Below the pieces are notes generated by a model. That model did no database searches. It was not told where the DNA came from and saw nothing but the letters and a program-made list of their open reading frames with translations. From contig NZ_CP039734.2 in the NCBI RefSeq assembly GCF_011769985.2, positions 2,542,001 through 2,606,000 on the forward strand: a stretch of 64,000 bases of DNA, in the 5' to 3' direction. The stretch comes from Sulfurospirillum diekertiae. Its GTDB lineage: Bacteria; Campylobacterota; Campylobacteria; Campylobacterales; Sulfurospirillaceae. The translations under genes were made by a program, and so were the position numbers. Positions 8,593 through 19,229 of the stretch are shown here, one piece after another (the first letter of the stretch is position 1; each line of letters opens with the position of its first letter).

Positions 8593-8623
8593 TTTAGTGC
8601 CTAAATGGTGCCTTTTTAGTGTA
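8593..8623. repeat. Short direct repeats around GTGCC next to the att-like site
   Basis: TTTAGTGCC (8593), AAATGGTGCC (8603) and TTTTTAGTG (8613) follow each other at 10-bp steps about 60-90 bp from the tRNA fragment. They resemble arm-type integrase sites by position only. The rest of the 8208-8971 gap holds no gene I can support. Confidence 0.3.
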
Positions 8624-8682
8624 TTTTAATAGACGCTAATGATGATGAAGATGCCTATTTTAGGACATTAACGGTTACTAAA

Positions 8683-8710
8683 AAGAATTCGAGTCTCTTT
8701 ATCCGCACCA
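8683..8710 (+). other. tRNA 3'-end fragment, probable island attachment site
   Basis: The bases read as T-stem AAGAA, T-loop TTCGAGT, T-stem CTCTT, acceptor strand TATCCGC, discriminator A and CCA. One T-stem pair (A-C) is mismatched. No matching 5' half (GCGGATA start) exists upstream, so this is not a full tRNA gene. Such 3' fragments are left where an integrase inserted an island into a tRNA gene. Its orientation predicts the intact tRNA and the integrase to the left, outside the window. Confidence 0.6.
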
Positions 8711-8885
8711 TCCCTTTATTAGGGGCTTTCAAACAAATTAAAATCTTCAAATTTTTTTACTCGTTAGCCATAAATTACTAAAATAATTAAATATCCGTGT
8801 ATGTTAAAAAGCTTATATGCCTAGAAATAAACTTCATTTAACATTAGATGCCTCATTCCATTAAAGTTAGTTAACATTTCATTGA

Positions 8886-8926
8886 TATAATACCGTCACA
8901 GATACCAAACCTTTATTTTCGTTTGG
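8886..8926 (+). promoter_or_regulatory. Putative promoter and operator of the mdt-like operon
   Basis: TATAAT (8886-8891) is followed by the inverted repeat CCAAAC-N10-GTTTGG (8905-8926), 45 bp before the mdtA start. No good -35 hexamer is seen. The repeat sits where it would block early transcription or fold in the leader RNA. Confidence 0.4.
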
Positions 8927-8971
8927 CAAAAGCGTGTCAAAGACTCTTTATTTTACAAAAAGGTCAATTTT

Positions 8972-10195
8972 ATGTCATTTTCCACTCCTTCAGAAACCAT
9001 CAAAAATCAAAAATCATCTCTCAAAAAATGGGCTCTCGTCCTCATCATAGGCACTCTTATTGGCATAGCAAGTTATTTTACTGTTTTTAAAAGTCAACCT
9101 AGCACAAGCAATGATCCTAGAAAAGCCTTTGCTACACGAGCGATGTCCGTTTCAACGGCTCCTGTTCAGCAAGGTGCTATTAAAATCTTTTTTCAGGGTC
9201 TTGGAACCGTCATTCCTTTGTCCAATGTCGTTGTTAAAAGTCGTGTGGATGGGCAATTAATGGATATTTTATTCACCGAAGGACAAATGGTTAAACAAGG
9301 CGATGTTCTTGCAAAAATTGATGCAAGAAGCTTTGAAGTACAGCTCAAACAAGCGCAAGGGCAACTGTTGAAAGACCAAGCGCTCCTTGAAAATGCACTG
9401 ATTGATTTAAAGCGTTATGAAGTGCTTTTGCAGCAAGATTCTATCTCCAAGCAAGTTTTAGACACCCAAACAGCCCTCGTGCATCAATACCAAGGGACGA
9501 TAAAAGTAGACGAAGCCTCCATCGACAGCGCTAAACTGCAACTAGACTACAGCACGATTACAGCACCTACGAGCGGACGAATAGGTCTTCGCTTGGTCGA
9601 TAAAGGCAATATGATCCACGCCTCCGATACCACAGGCTTAGCGGTGATTGCGCAAATCAATCCGATTTCAGCCACCTTTACCTTACCCGAAGACAAAGTT
9701 CCTGCCATCACCCAAGCTTTACACGACACGAAAACACTTGAAGTTGAAGCGTACGATCGAAGTGACTCCATACTCATCGCCAAAGGGCACCTTGCCAGTA
9801 TGGACAATCAAATCGATACCGCAACAGGCACACTCAAATTCAAAGCAGAATTTGATAACACTGAGAACAAGCTCTTCCCCAATCAATTTGTTAACATTCA
9901 TCTTTTAGTTACAACGAAGCAAAATGCACTGTATGTTCCCAGTGCAGCCATACAACACGGCTCGCAAGGTAATTTTGTTTACCGTGTCAAAGAAGATCAA
10001 ACGGTGAGTGTGCAACAGGTTAAAATAAGCTCTACCCAAAATGGCAATTCGATCATTGAAGAGGGCTTAAACCTGAGCGACATCGTTGTAGTCGATGGTG
10101 TGGATAAATTGCGTGAAGGAAGCAAAGTTGACATGAACGCCACGAAAGAAACGCCTTCAAAAGCTTCTCGTACTAAAAACGATACGCAAAAATGA
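8972..10195 (+). CDS. mdtA: RND efflux periplasmic adaptor, MdtA-like
   Basis: This membrane fusion protein would link the inner-membrane RND pumps encoded next to the outer membrane factor at the operon's end. It has an N-terminal membrane anchor (about residues 19-37) and a lipoyl-type half motif ([26 protein letters not shown]). A coiled-coil hairpin (about 115-180) leads to [16 protein letters not shown]. The region [21 protein letters not shown] and the stretch [13 protein letters not shown] closely follow E. coli MdtA as remembered. The start has AAAAGG upstream, and the stop overlaps the next start (ATGA). Confidence 0.9.
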   Translation: MSFSTPSETIKNQKSSLKKWALVLIIGTLIGIASYFTVFKSQPSTSNDPRKAFATRAMSVSTAPVQQGAIKIFFQGLGTVIPLSNVVVKSRVDGQLMDILFTEGQMVKQGDVLAKIDARSFEVQLKQAQGQLLKDQALLENALIDLKRYEVLLQQDSISKQVLDTQTALVHQYQGTIKVDEASIDSAKLQLDYSTITAPTSGRIGLRLVDKGNMIHASDTTGLAVIAQINPISATFTLPEDKVPAITQALHDTKTLEVEAYDRSDSILIAKGHLASMDNQIDTATGTLKFKAEFDNTENKLFPNQFVNIHLLVTTKQNALYVPSAAIQHGSQGNFVYRVKEDQTVSVQQVKISSTQNGNSIIEEGLNLSDIVVVDGVDKLREGSKVDMNATKETPSKASRTKNDTQK

Positions 10196-13100
10196 ACCCT
10201 TCTCGCATCTTTATTTTAAGGCCTATCGCAACATCGTTGGTGATGCTTGCTCTCTTATTAGCAGGCAGTATCGGCTATCGCATGCTCTCATTATCGGCAT
10301 TGCCTGAAGTTGATTACCCGACCATTCAAGTCGTCACGCTTTACCCAGGGGCGAGTCCTGATGTCATCACCTCTTCGATTACGGCTCCATTAGAGAGACA
10401 ATTTGGGCAAATGCCAGGACTCAATCAAATGTTATCCACCAGTTCGGGCGGGTCTTCTATTATTACGTTGCAGTTTGATCTCAAATTGGCCTTAGACGTT
10501 GCCGAACAAGAGGTTCAAGCGGCCATCAATGCCGCTACATCTATGTTGCCAACCGATCTGCCCACGCCTCCTATTTACAACAAAGTCAATCCTGCGGATA
10601 CGCCCATTTTAACCCTTGCCGTGACTTCTAAAACCATGCCACTGCCTGTGGTACAAAATTTGGTCGATACGCGTATTGCTCAAAAAATTTCACAATTAAG
10701 CGGTGTGGGGTTAGTCAGTTTAAGTGGAGGACAAAAACCCGCTGTTCGTATCCAAGTTAACCCCAAAGCGTTATCCTCTTATGGCATCTCTTTGGAGACG
10801 CTACGAACCATCGTCACTAGTGCTAATGTCAACCAAGCTAAAGGCGGATTTGACGGTCCTAAAAACGCCTCGACCATCGATGCTAATGATCAACTGAAAT
10901 CTGCCAAAGAGTATGAAAATATTATTATCGCCTACACAAACGGCAGAGCTATTCGCCTTACCGACGTTGCAACCGTCATTGATGACGCTGAAAATGTACG
11001 TTTGGCGGCATGGAAAAATACCACACCTGCTATTTTGATCAATATTCAACGCCAACCTGGCTCCAACGTGATCGAAGTCGTCGATCGTGTCAAAAAACTT
11101 CTCCCTCAACTGCAAGAATCCTTACCCAATGCGGTGGAAGTTTCACTGCTCACGGACCGTACGACAACCATTCGTGCTTCGGTTCAAGATGTCAAACAGG
11201 AGCTCATCTTAGCGGTTATTTTGGTGGTGATGGTCATCTTTGTTTTTTTACGCAATATCCCTGCGACGTTAATTCCAAGCGTTGCCGTACCCCTTTCATT
11301 GGTCGGAACATTTGGGGCAATGTACCTTTTGGGCTTTAGCTTGAACAATTTAACGCTGATGGCGCTGACGATTGCCACAGGATTTGTTGTCGATGATGCT
11401 ATTGTCATGATTGAAAATATCGCACGGTACATTGAAGAGGGAGAAAATCCCTTGGATGCAGCGCTCAAAGGCTCGAAACAGATTGGATTTACCATCATCT
11501 CTTTAACCATCTCACTTTTGGCGGTTTTAATTCCACTTGTTTTTATGCAAGATGTCGTTGGAAGACTGTTTCGTGAATTTGCCATCACCTTGGCTGTTGC
11601 TATTTTGATTTCAGCATTTATTTCCTTAACATTGACACCGATGATGAGCGCTAAATTGTTGGGTAAAAAACCGATGAATGAGCAGGGTAAATTTTACCGT
11701 TACAGTGGCGCTATCATTGATGCGATGATTCAAGGCTATGCCAAGATGCTCACATGGGTTCTTGATCGTCAAAAAATGATACTCACCATTGCTGTGTTAA
11801 CCATGTTTTTAAATGCCTTGTTGTACGTGTACATTCCCAAAGGATTTTTTCCCGTCCAAGATACGGGTGCTATTCAAGGGATCACCGAAGCACCACAAGC
11901 CATTTCCTTTAGCGCTATGGCACAAAAACAGTGTGAGCTTGCCGATAAAATCTTAGAAAATCCCGATATCGAGAGTATTTCCTCTTTTATCGGCGTTGAT
12001 GGTGTGAATACCACACTCAATAGTGGACGCATTCTCATCAACCTTAAGCCCCATGATCAACGTCAACACAATGCGCAAGAGATCATTCAAGCACTTCAAA
12101 CGAAGCTTCATGATGTAGAGGGCATTACGCTTTACATGCAACCCATTCAAGACTTGAGCCTTGAAGATAGGGTGAGTCGAACTCAATACCAATTTACCTT
12201 AGAGAGTGCCAATGCCAAAGACCTTGAGACATGGACACCCAAAATTATCGAAGCGCTCCATCAGCTTCCACAATTAAGAGATGTTGCAAGCGATCAACAA
12301 GATCAAGGACTTCAAATCTACGTCGATATTGACCGCTCGACCGCAAGTCGTTTGGGCATTAGTGTTGCGACCATCGATGCGGCACTCTACAATGCGTTCG
12401 GACAACGTTTAATCTCAACCATTTACACACAAACCAGCCAATATCGCGTTATTTTGGAAGTAGAACCTCGGTATCAAATGGGACCTGGTGCGCTTGAAAA
12501 CCTTTACGTCACGAGTAGCACGGGGGTGAGCATTCCACTCAGTGCTATCGCCCATACCAGCGAGCGCCAAACGCCTTTAGTCATCAATCATCTGGATCAA
12601 TTTCCGACCACAACCATTTCATTTAACCTTGCACCCAACGCCTCTTTGGGCGATGCAACAGAGGCGATCCAACATCAAAAAGATACGCTTGGGTTACCCC
12701 CTAGTATGGAATTACGCTTTCAAGGAGCGGCGGCGGCATTTCAAAAATCACTGACCAATACGTTACTTCTTATTCTTGCAGCCATTGTGACTATGTATAT
12801 TGTTTTAGGTGTTCTATACGAAAGTTATATCCATCCTCTTACCATTCTTTCAACACTTCCTTCTGCGGGGGTGGGAGCTCTTTTGATGCTCTTATTTACC
12901 AAAAATGATCTGGACATTATCGCCATTATTGGTATTATTTTATTAATTGGTATCGTTAAAAAGAATGCCATTATGATGATTGATTTTGCCCTTGAAGCAG
13001 AACGTCATCAAGGACAATCACCACGAAATGCCATCTATCAAGCCTGTTTATTGCGTTTTCGTCCTATTTTAATGACCACCTTAGCCGCACTTTTTTCAGC

Positions 13101-13275
13101 GATTCCCTTGATGGTCGGAACAGGCGTTGGCTCTGAATTAAGACATCCATTAGGGCTTGTAATGGTGGGAGGATTGCTCGTAAGCCAAGTGTTAACCCTG
13201 TTCACGACACCCGTCATTTATCTCTTTTTTGATCGTTTGGCTACGCGATTCAAATCTTTACATGTAAAGCATTAG
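10192..13275 (+). CDS. mdtB: RND multidrug efflux permease, MdtB-like
   Basis: This 1027-residue inner-membrane proton-driven pump subunit is of normal RND length. Diagnostic blocks include [31 protein letters not shown]-type text near residues 60-75, [14 protein letters not shown] with the proton-relay Asp pair near residue 401, and [14 protein letters not shown] near residue 921 with the TM10 Lys. The sequence follows E. coli MdtB more closely than AcrB. MdtB and MdtC work as a heterotrimer, which fits two adjacent non-identical pumps. A TTTACATGTAAA palindrome forms part of the last codons (Leu-His-Val-Lys). Confidence 0.93.
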   Translation: MNPSRIFILRPIATSLVMLALLLAGSIGYRMLSLSALPEVDYPTIQVVTLYPGASPDVITSSITAPLERQFGQMPGLNQMLSTSSGGSSIITLQFDLKLALDVAEQEVQAAINAATSMLPTDLPTPPIYNKVNPADTPILTLAVTSKTMPLPVVQNLVDTRIAQKISQLSGVGLVSLSGGQKPAVRIQVNPKALSSYGISLETLRTIVTSANVNQAKGGFDGPKNASTIDANDQLKSAKEYENIIIAYTNGRAIRLTDVATVIDDAENVRLAAWKNTTPAILINIQRQPGSNVIEVVDRVKKLLPQLQESLPNAVEVSLLTDRTTTIRASVQDVKQELILAVILVVMVIFVFLRNIPATLIPSVAVPLSLVGTFGAMYLLGFSLNNLTLMALTIATGFVVDDAIVMIENIARYIEEGENPLDAALKGSKQIGFTIISLTISLLAVLIPLVFMQDVVGRLFREFAITLAVAILISAFISLTLTPMMSAKLLGKKPMNEQGKFYRYSGAIIDAMIQGYAKMLTWVLDRQKMILTIAVLTMFLNALLYVYIPKGFFPVQDTGAIQGITEAPQAISFSAMAQKQCELADKILENPDIESISSFIGVDGVNTTLNSGRILINLKPHDQRQHNAQEIIQALQTKLHDVEGITLYMQPIQDLSLEDRVSRTQYQFTLESANAKDLETWTPKIIEALHQLPQLRDVASDQQDQGLQIYVDIDRSTASRLGISVATIDAALYNAFGQRLISTIYTQTSQYRVILEVEPRYQMGPGALENLYVTSSTGVSIPLSAIAHTSERQTPLVINHLDQFPTTTISFNLAPNASLGDATEAIQHQKDTLGLPPSMELRFQGAAAAFQKSLTNTLLLILAAIVTMYIVLGVLYESYIHPLTILSTLPSAGVGALLMLLFTKNDLDIIAIIGIILLIGIVKKNAIMMIDFALEAERHQGQSPRNAIYQACLLRFRPILMTTLAALFSAIPLMVGTGVGSELRHPLGLVMVGGLLVSQVLTLFTTPVIYLFFDRLATRFKSLHVKH
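13257..13268. repeat. TTTACATGTAAA palindrome, copy 1 (inside mdtB end)
   Basis: This is a full 12-mer in the context AAATC-/-GCAT, read as Leu-His-Val-Lys three codons before the mdtB stop. It is the first copy in the window. Confidence 0.9.
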
Positions 13276-13277
13276 CC

Positions 13278-16200
13278 ATGCATCTCAGCGCCCCTTTCAT
13301 CGCAAGACATGTCGCAACAACACTGTTAACGATTGGTATTGTTTTAGCAGGCGCCCTTGCGTTTGGCTTGTTGCCCGTTTCTCCTTTACCACAAGTGGCT
13401 TTCCCGACGATTTCTGTCTCGGCCTCTTTACCAGGTGCAAGCCCTGAAACGATGGCAGCGACGGTCGCAACGCCTCTAGAGCGTAGTCTTGGGCGTATCG
13501 CTGGGGTAACGGAGATGACCTCATCCAGTTCGATGGGGTCTACTCGCGTCACCTTGCAATTTGATTTGGATCGCGACATTAACGGTGCGGCACGCGATGT
13601 TCAAGCGGCCATTAATGCCTCTTTATCGCTTTTACCTACAGGTATGCTCAGCAATCCAACGTACCGAAAAGTCAATCCTGCCGACGCTCCGATATTGATC
13701 CTCTCCATGACATCTGACACCCTGACACAAGCGCAAATGTATGATGCGGCTTCAACCATTTTAGCGCAAAAACTTTCACAGGTTGAGGGTATCGGACAAG
13801 TCATTGTAGGAGGTAGTTCTCTGCCTGCGGTACGGGTTGAAATCAATCCCTCAAGCCTCAACCATTACGGCATTAGTTTTGAAACACTACGTACAAGCAT
13901 CAACGCAACCAACGCCAATCGCCCCAAAGGCACGGTGGAAGACGCTGAACACCATTGGCAAATAGGGGCAAACGATCAAGCCAAAAAAGCCGCAGATTAT
14001 AGGCCTCTTATCGTTTCGTATCACAATGGAGCACCCGTTTTACTCCAAGATGTTGCAACCGTGATCGATTCCAACCAAGATTTGCACAATGCAGGCTCGG
14101 CAAACGGTAAACCTTCGGTTCTACTCATCTTATTTCGCCAGCCCGATGCCAATATTATCCAAACGGTCGATGCAGTCGTAGAGTCACTGCCATGGCTCTC
14201 CTCATCCATTCCTCAAGGAATCGACTTAAAAATTGCAATGGATAGAACGCCCACCATTCGTGCATCACTTCATGAAGTCGAGCGAACGCTTATTATTTCT
14301 CTTTTTCTTGTGATTGCCGTTGTCTTTTTATTTTTGCGTAATTGGCGTGCGGCGTTAATCCCCAGTGTTGCAGTACCCGCTTCGCTGATAGGGACATTTG
14401 CCATCATGTACTTGCTTGGCTACAGCCTTGATAACCTCTCCTTGATGGCCTTGACCATCGCCACAGGATTTGTCGTGGATGATGCTATCGTTGTTTTGGA
14501 AAACATCTCCAAAAAGATGGAACAAGGCTTGAGTGCTTTTGAAGCAGCCCTTGCGGGGAGTAAAGAGGTTGGCTTTACCGTCTTATCGATGAGCTTATCG
14601 TTGATTGCAGTTTTCTTACCCATTTTACTGATGGGAGGCATTATAGGGCGTCTGTTTAGAGAATTTGCAATCGTACTCTCCATTGCCATTATCATTTCAC
14701 TAATTGTTTCACTGACAACAACACCGATGATGTGTGCCTATTTACTCAAAGCTCCCGAAAAAAAACAGGGTCGGGTAGCTGAGCTCAACGAAAGAGTGTT
14801 TACCAAAATTTTAAACGCGTATGAGCGCTCTTTGGCATGGGCGATTCGCCACTCAAAGTTGATGCTCGCCCTCTTTTTTACGACGATTGGCATTACCATT
14901 GCTTTATACATCATCATTCCTAAAGGGTTTTTCCCTCAACAAGATACGGGACGGATTATAGGGGGAATTCAAGCGGATCAATCTATCTCGTTTCAAGCCA
15001 TGTCTCAAAAACTGAGTACGTTTGTCTCCATTGTCAAAGCCGATCCTGCCATTGAAAATGTCATTGCCTACACAGGAGGACAACAGGCCAATAGTGGGCG
15101 AATGTTCATTAGTCTCAAGCCTTTGTCGGAACGTAAAATTTCGGCCGATAAAGTTATTGCGAGACTGAGAGGTAAACTAGCCCACGTTCCAGGTGCCAAT
15201 CTGTTTTTAGTTCCCGTACAAGATATCCGAATCGGAGGAAGGCAATCAAATGCACAATACGAATACACCCTTCAATCCGATGACTTAAGCACTTTACGCG
15301 AATGGGAGCCCATCGTTCGTAAAACATTGATGCAACTTCCCCAAATTATCGATGTGAGCAGTGACCAAGAGATTAAAGGCTCCCAAACAAAACTGGTAAT
15401 CAACCGTGATGCGGCCTCAAGACTGGGCATTACCGCAAGTATGATTGATGCCGTTTTAAACGATTCTTTTGGACAACGCACAATCTCGACCATCTATAAT
15501 CCTCTGAACCAATATCGTGTGGTGTTGGAGGTCGATCCCAAATTTTCGCAGTATCCTAACGCCTTAGATTCGGTCTATATCATTACCAGTGATGGCTCAC
15601 AAGTACCCTTATCAGCTTTTAGTCATTATGAGCCTTCACTCACCTCTTTGGGGGTTAACCACCAAGGACAATTTGCCGCCGCAACACTCTCGTTCAATCT
15701 TCCCCTTGGCGTTTCGCTCTCTGAAGCCTCCGATGCAATCACTTCTGCGGTTGAAAAATTGAATTTACCCGTTTCAATTCACGGAAGTTTTCAAGGTAGC
15801 GCCAATGCCTTTAAAGCGTCCCTTCAGAGCCAACCGCTGTTAATCTTAGCTGCCATTTTAACGGTTTACATCGTACTGGGTATTTTGTATGAAAGCTATA
15901 TTCACCCACTTACCATTCTTTCTACTCTGCCTTCTGCGGGCGTGGGTGCCCTGCTCGCCCTCATGGCCTTTCATACGGAATTTAATATCATCGCGCTTAT
16001 AGGTGTCATTTTACTCATCGGTATCGTCAAAAAAAATGCCATTATGATGATCGACTTTGCCATTGCTGCGCAAAGAAATGAAGGACTATCCGCAAGTAAT
16101 GCTATTCAAAAAGCGTGTAGTTTGCGTTTTAGACCTATTATGATGACGACAATGGCAGCCCTTTTAGGCGCGATCCCTTTAGCCATAGGATTTGGAGATG

Positions 16201-16343
16201 GGGCAGAATTACGCCAAGGGCTCGGTATTTCTATTGTAGGAGGCTTGATTTTAAGCCAATTATTGACGTTATATACGACACCCGTCATTTATCTGTACGG
16301 TGAAAAAATTCGTTCGAAATTTTCCAAGACACCTCAACCATGA
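13278..16343 (+). CDS. mdtC: RND multidrug efflux permease, MdtC-like
   Basis: This is the second RND subunit of the operon (1021 residues), starting 2 bp after mdtB. The proton-relay pair is in [14 protein letters not shown] near residue 400 and the TM10 Lys is in [14 protein letters not shown] near residue 917. The N-terminus [19 protein letters not shown] and the block [21 protein letters not shown] resemble MdtC. It differs clearly from its neighbour, so the pair is not a recent duplication. Substrates are unknown; in E. coli MdtBC exports bile salts and novobiocin. Confidence 0.93.
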   Translation: MHLSAPFIARHVATTLLTIGIVLAGALAFGLLPVSPLPQVAFPTISVSASLPGASPETMAATVATPLERSLGRIAGVTEMTSSSSMGSTRVTLQFDLDRDINGAARDVQAAINASLSLLPTGMLSNPTYRKVNPADAPILILSMTSDTLTQAQMYDAASTILAQKLSQVEGIGQVIVGGSSLPAVRVEINPSSLNHYGISFETLRTSINATNANRPKGTVEDAEHHWQIGANDQAKKAADYRPLIVSYHNGAPVLLQDVATVIDSNQDLHNAGSANGKPSVLLILFRQPDANIIQTVDAVVESLPWLSSSIPQGIDLKIAMDRTPTIRASLHEVERTLIISLFLVIAVVFLFLRNWRAALIPSVAVPASLIGTFAIMYLLGYSLDNLSLMALTIATGFVVDDAIVVLENISKKMEQGLSAFEAALAGSKEVGFTVLSMSLSLIAVFLPILLMGGIIGRLFREFAIVLSIAIIISLIVSLTTTPMMCAYLLKAPEKKQGRVAELNERVFTKILNAYERSLAWAIRHSKLMLALFFTTIGITIALYIIIPKGFFPQQDTGRIIGGIQADQSISFQAMSQKLSTFVSIVKADPAIENVIAYTGGQQANSGRMFISLKPLSERKISADKVIARLRGKLAHVPGANLFLVPVQDIRIGGRQSNAQYEYTLQSDDLSTLREWEPIVRKTLMQLPQIIDVSSDQEIKGSQTKLVINRDAASRLGITASMIDAVLNDSFGQRTISTIYNPLNQYRVVLEVDPKFSQYPNALDSVYIITSDGSQVPLSAFSHYEPSLTSLGVNHQGQFAAATLSFNLPLGVSLSEASDAITSAVEKLNLPVSIHGSFQGSANAFKASLQSQPLLILAAILTVYIVLGILYESYIHPLTILSTLPSAGVGALLALMAFHTEFNIIALIGVILLIGIVKKNAIMMIDFAIAAQRNEGLSASNAIQKACSLRFRPIMMTTMAALLGAIPLAIGFGDGAELRQGLGISIVGGLILSQLLTLYTTPVIYLYGEKIRSKFSKTPQP

Positions 16344-16357
16344 AAGGTTCATTGATT

Positions 16358-17761
16358 ATGCGATACTCACTTTTATCCATACTGCTTATCACCAATACAC
16401 TCTTTATAGGGTGTGCTCAGCAAAATACACCTTCTGTACCAACAGATGTTGCTATTCCACAAGCTTACCATGAAGAGGGAAATTGGAAAAAAGCAACGCC
16501 GAATGACAATGCGGTTCGAGGAGCGTGGTGGGAGATGTATCACGATGCAGAATTGAGTACTTTAATGGAAGAGTTATCGCACTTCAATCCATCCATTAGC
16601 AAGTACCAAGCCTTATACAAACAAGCTTTAGCGGTTATGGAGTCTTCACAAGCATCCCTATTCCCAACCTTGAGTGTTGGAGCAAACGTCACAAGATCTC
16701 AAACCTCTGCGGGGAGTAATTCAACGAACAAACAAAGACGCTCAACCGATTATAAACTCCCACTTCAAGCATCATGGACACCTGATATTTGGGGAGATAC
16801 GCATCGTTTAGTGGATGCCTATTCCCTCAGTGCGGAAGCGAGTTTGAACGATTTGGAAGCCGCAAAGCTTTCAGCACAAACACTTTTGGCACAAAATTAT
16901 TTCCAGTTGCGAAACGTGGATGCACAAGAGGCATTTTTACAACAAACACTTGAAGCCTACGAGCGATCCCTTCAGATTACCCAAAATCAATACCATGCAG
17001 GCATCGTAACCAAAAAAGATGTCATCACAGCGCAAGCCCAGATAAAAAGTGTTGAAGCGCAAACAATTGATCTGCATGCGCAGAGGCAACAGTTAGAACA
17101 TGCCATTGCCGCATTAATCGGCAAAACGCCTTCAGAATTTTCAATACACGCTAATCCAAAGCTGCCTATTGTTCTGCCCGATATTCCTTATTCTTTACCT
17201 TCGGAACTTTTGGAGCGACGACCCGATATCGCGGCTGCGGAACGTAGGATGAAACAAGCCAATCTTCAAGTCGGTATTGCGCAAGATGCATGGTTTCCAA
17301 CTTTTAATCTGACCGCTTCAAGTGGTTATGAAAGTAACGTACTTTCTTCGTTGATTTCCAAACCAAACCTTATCTGGGCAATCGGTGGAGCACTGTCTCA
17401 AACTGTTTTTGATGGAGGTGCGCGTGAGGCAACTTTGAAGCAAATGCAAGGTGCTTATGAAGCCAATATTGCGACGTATCGACAAAGTATCTTAACCGCT
17501 TTTCAACAGGTTGAAGATGCCCTTGCTACCCTTGAAACACTTTCAAGAGAAGTAAAAGTACAACACGAAGCCGTTGACTTGGCGCAGCAAGCATTTGATT
17601 TCAATATGTATCAGTATCGACAAGGTATTGTGAACTATACGAGTGTTGTTGTAGCGCAAACATCGCTTTTAAGCAATCAAATCACCGTTCTTAACCTTCA
17701 AAATAGACAACTTCTGGCGACCATCTCATTGATCTCTGCCTTAGGAGGTAATTTTCAATAA
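16358..17761 (+). CDS. Outer membrane efflux lipoprotein, NodT/OprM type
   Basis: This TolC-family channel would complete the MdtABC tripartite pump. The start ATG 16358 gives a compact lipoprotein signal (MRYSLLSILLITNTLFIGC) with GAAAGG about 12 bp upstream. An earlier ATG at 16340 overlaps the mdtC stop (ATGA) and would add six residues. Family features include the paired helical repeats, SELLERRPDIAAAERRM near residue 285, and SQTVFDGGARE in the second repeat. E. coli mdt uses the distant TolC, so this operon carries its own exit duct. Confidence 0.9.
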   Translation: MRYSLLSILLITNTLFIGCAQQNTPSVPTDVAIPQAYHEEGNWKKATPNDNAVRGAWWEMYHDAELSTLMEELSHFNPSISKYQALYKQALAVMESSQASLFPTLSVGANVTRSQTSAGSNSTNKQRRSTDYKLPLQASWTPDIWGDTHRLVDAYSLSAEASLNDLEAAKLSAQTLLAQNYFQLRNVDAQEAFLQQTLEAYERSLQITQNQYHAGIVTKKDVITAQAQIKSVEAQTIDLHAQRQQLEHAIAALIGKTPSEFSIHANPKLPIVLPDIPYSLPSELLERRPDIAAAERRMKQANLQVGIAQDAWFPTFNLTASSGYESNVLSSLISKPNLIWAIGGALSQTVFDGGAREATLKQMQGAYEANIATYRQSILTAFQQVEDALATLETLSREVKVQHEAVDLAQQAFDFNMYQYRQGIVNYTSVVVAQTSLLSNQITVLNLQNRQLLATISLISALGGNFQ

Positions 17762-17904
17762 TAAACATTAAAAAGTGTTCATTTTGAATTCATCTAAATC
17801 TTCTACTATATCATCAAAGATTCTTGTTAAAAAGAACGTGACAATAACTCATTAACGTTTATGTTAAGATCAATTTTTTGAGCATGATTTTTGGGGAGTA
17901 TGAT

Positions 17905-18285
17905 GTGAATTGGAATCAACTAAAACGTTTTGTTATGAGTGGTGGTGGAGCGACACTCCTTCATCTTTCCAGCATGACTTTGTTAGTCTGGTTAGGTGCC
18001 AATGCCATTTTTGCAACTGCTTTTGGAATGGTATTAGGGGCTGTGGTTAACTACATTTTCCAATACTATTATACGTTTGATTCCAATACGCAACACCACA
18101 CATCGATTTTCAAATACTGCATGAGCGTCGCCCTATCGTTTGCAAGCAATATGCTTCTTTTTACACTCTTCTATACGCTCTTGCATTTCAATGCGTTTGT
18201 ATCGCAGTTCCTGACATCCGCACTCGTGGCAATACAAAATTATTGCATTTATAAAAAATTTGTTTTTCTAAGGAATGTACAATGA
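17905..18285 (+). CDS. GtrA-family membrane protein (lipid-linked sugar flippase type)
   Basis: The GTG at 17905 is chosen because GGGGAG ends 6 bp upstream; a longer frame with poor signals runs from TTG 17878. The protein (~126 residues) has four membrane helices and the GtrA hallmarks LKRFVMSGGGATLLHL at the start and NYIFQYYYTFD near residue 50. GtrA proteins are thought to move undecaprenyl-phosphate-linked sugars across the inner membrane. It overlaps the GtrB-type gene by 4 bp, so the two are probably co-translated. Confidence 0.85.
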   Translation: MNWNQLKRFVMSGGGATLLHLSSMTLLVWLGANAIFATAFGMVLGAVVNYIFQYYYTFDSNTQHHTSIFKYCMSVALSFASNMLLFTLFYTLLHFNAFVSQFLTSALVAIQNYCIYKKFVFLRNVQ

Positions 18286-19229
18286 ACCTTCCTTTAGTCA
18301 GCATTGTGATTTCTTTATACAATGAAGAGGGTAATCTTGTGAAATTATTTGAAGAACTTTTCAAAGTAGAAATCGCTCTTCAAGAAGTGGCTACTTTTGA
18401 ATACATGTGTGTCAACGATGGCAGTACCGATGCAACACTTCAAACGCTTGAAACACTAACCAAAACCTATCCCAATATCCAAATTTATAACTTGTATCGA
18501 AACTTTGGACATGAAGTTGCAATGAGCGCTGGTATGGATAATGCGCGAGGAGATTGTGTTATTTTTATGGATGGTGATTTACAACATCCTCCTTATTTAG
18601 TGGAGGAGATGGTACATTCGTGGCTCAATGGTCATCAAGTCATCTTAACCAAGAAAATAAGCAATGATGCCGAAAAATCTTACATGTATACCTATTTATC
18701 AAAAATATTTTATTGGATACTTGACAAGCTTTCTGATATTAAAGTCCCAAAAAATTATCCAGATTTTAGACTACTCAGTCGTAAACATATTGATACGCTC
18801 AAAACCATGAATGAAAACGATAGGATGTTTAGAGGGTTACTCAATTATATTGGGTATGCAAACTGTAAAGTTCTCGAATTTGAGGTTCCTAAACGTTTTT
18901 CAGGACACACCAAATACAATTTTAAAAAATCGTTTGGACTAGCGATTGATAGTATCATGCAATTTTCCATTAAGCCATTGCGTTTTGCCATCTATATCGG
19001 CGTACTGACCGCTTTTATCTCAACAATGTTAGGTGCATATACTTTTTTTGATTATATGTTATTTGATGTGAAACGCACAGGCTATGCCACAACGCTGATT
19101 GTGACTATTTTTATGAATTCAATTCAACTTGTTGTGTTAGGCATTATTGGCGAGTACATTGGAAAAATTCATCTTGAAGTGAAAAAACGACCCCTTTATT
19201 TTGGAGAATTAGTTGAACATCATCATTAA
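18282..19229 (+). CDS. GtrB/DPM1-type polyprenyl-phosphate glycosyltransferase (GT2)
   Basis: This enzyme should place a sugar from a nucleotide donor onto undecaprenyl phosphate at the inner face of the membrane. The N-terminal GT-A domain shows VSIVISLYNEEGN, VNDGSTDATL and the metal-binding MDGDLQHPP (near residue 97). Two C-terminal helices (about 233-255 and 266-290) anchor it. Length (315 aa) and layout match GtrB, ArnC and FlmF1/2. It overlaps the following TTG start by 17 bp. Confidence 0.9.
   Translation: MNLPLVSIVISLYNEEGNLVKLFEELFKVEIALQEVATFEYMCVNDGSTDATLQTLETLTKTYPNIQIYNLYRNFGHEVAMSAGMDNARGDCVIFMDGDLQHPPYLVEEMVHSWLNGHQVILTKKISNDAEKSYMYTYLSKIFYWILDKLSDIKVPKNYPDFRLLSRKHIDTLKTMNENDRMFRGLLNYIGYANCKVLEFEVPKRFSGHTKYNFKKSFGLAIDSIMQFSIKPLRFAIYIGVLTAFISTMLGAYTFFDYMLFDVKRTGYATTLIVTIFMNSIQLVVLGIIGEYIGKIHLEVKKRPLYFGELVEHHH

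Noticed and set aside
8635-8710. A complete tRNA gene ending at 8710
   Set aside because: The 3' part fits, but no 5' acceptor strand GCGGATA, D-arm or anticodon arm is found in the ~75 bases upstream.
18682-18691. TTACATGTAT as another palindrome copy
   Set aside because: The last base breaks the symmetry; it was not counted. The same holds for TTACATGTTA near 25972, TGACATGTAA near 41745 and TTACATGATG near 8492.
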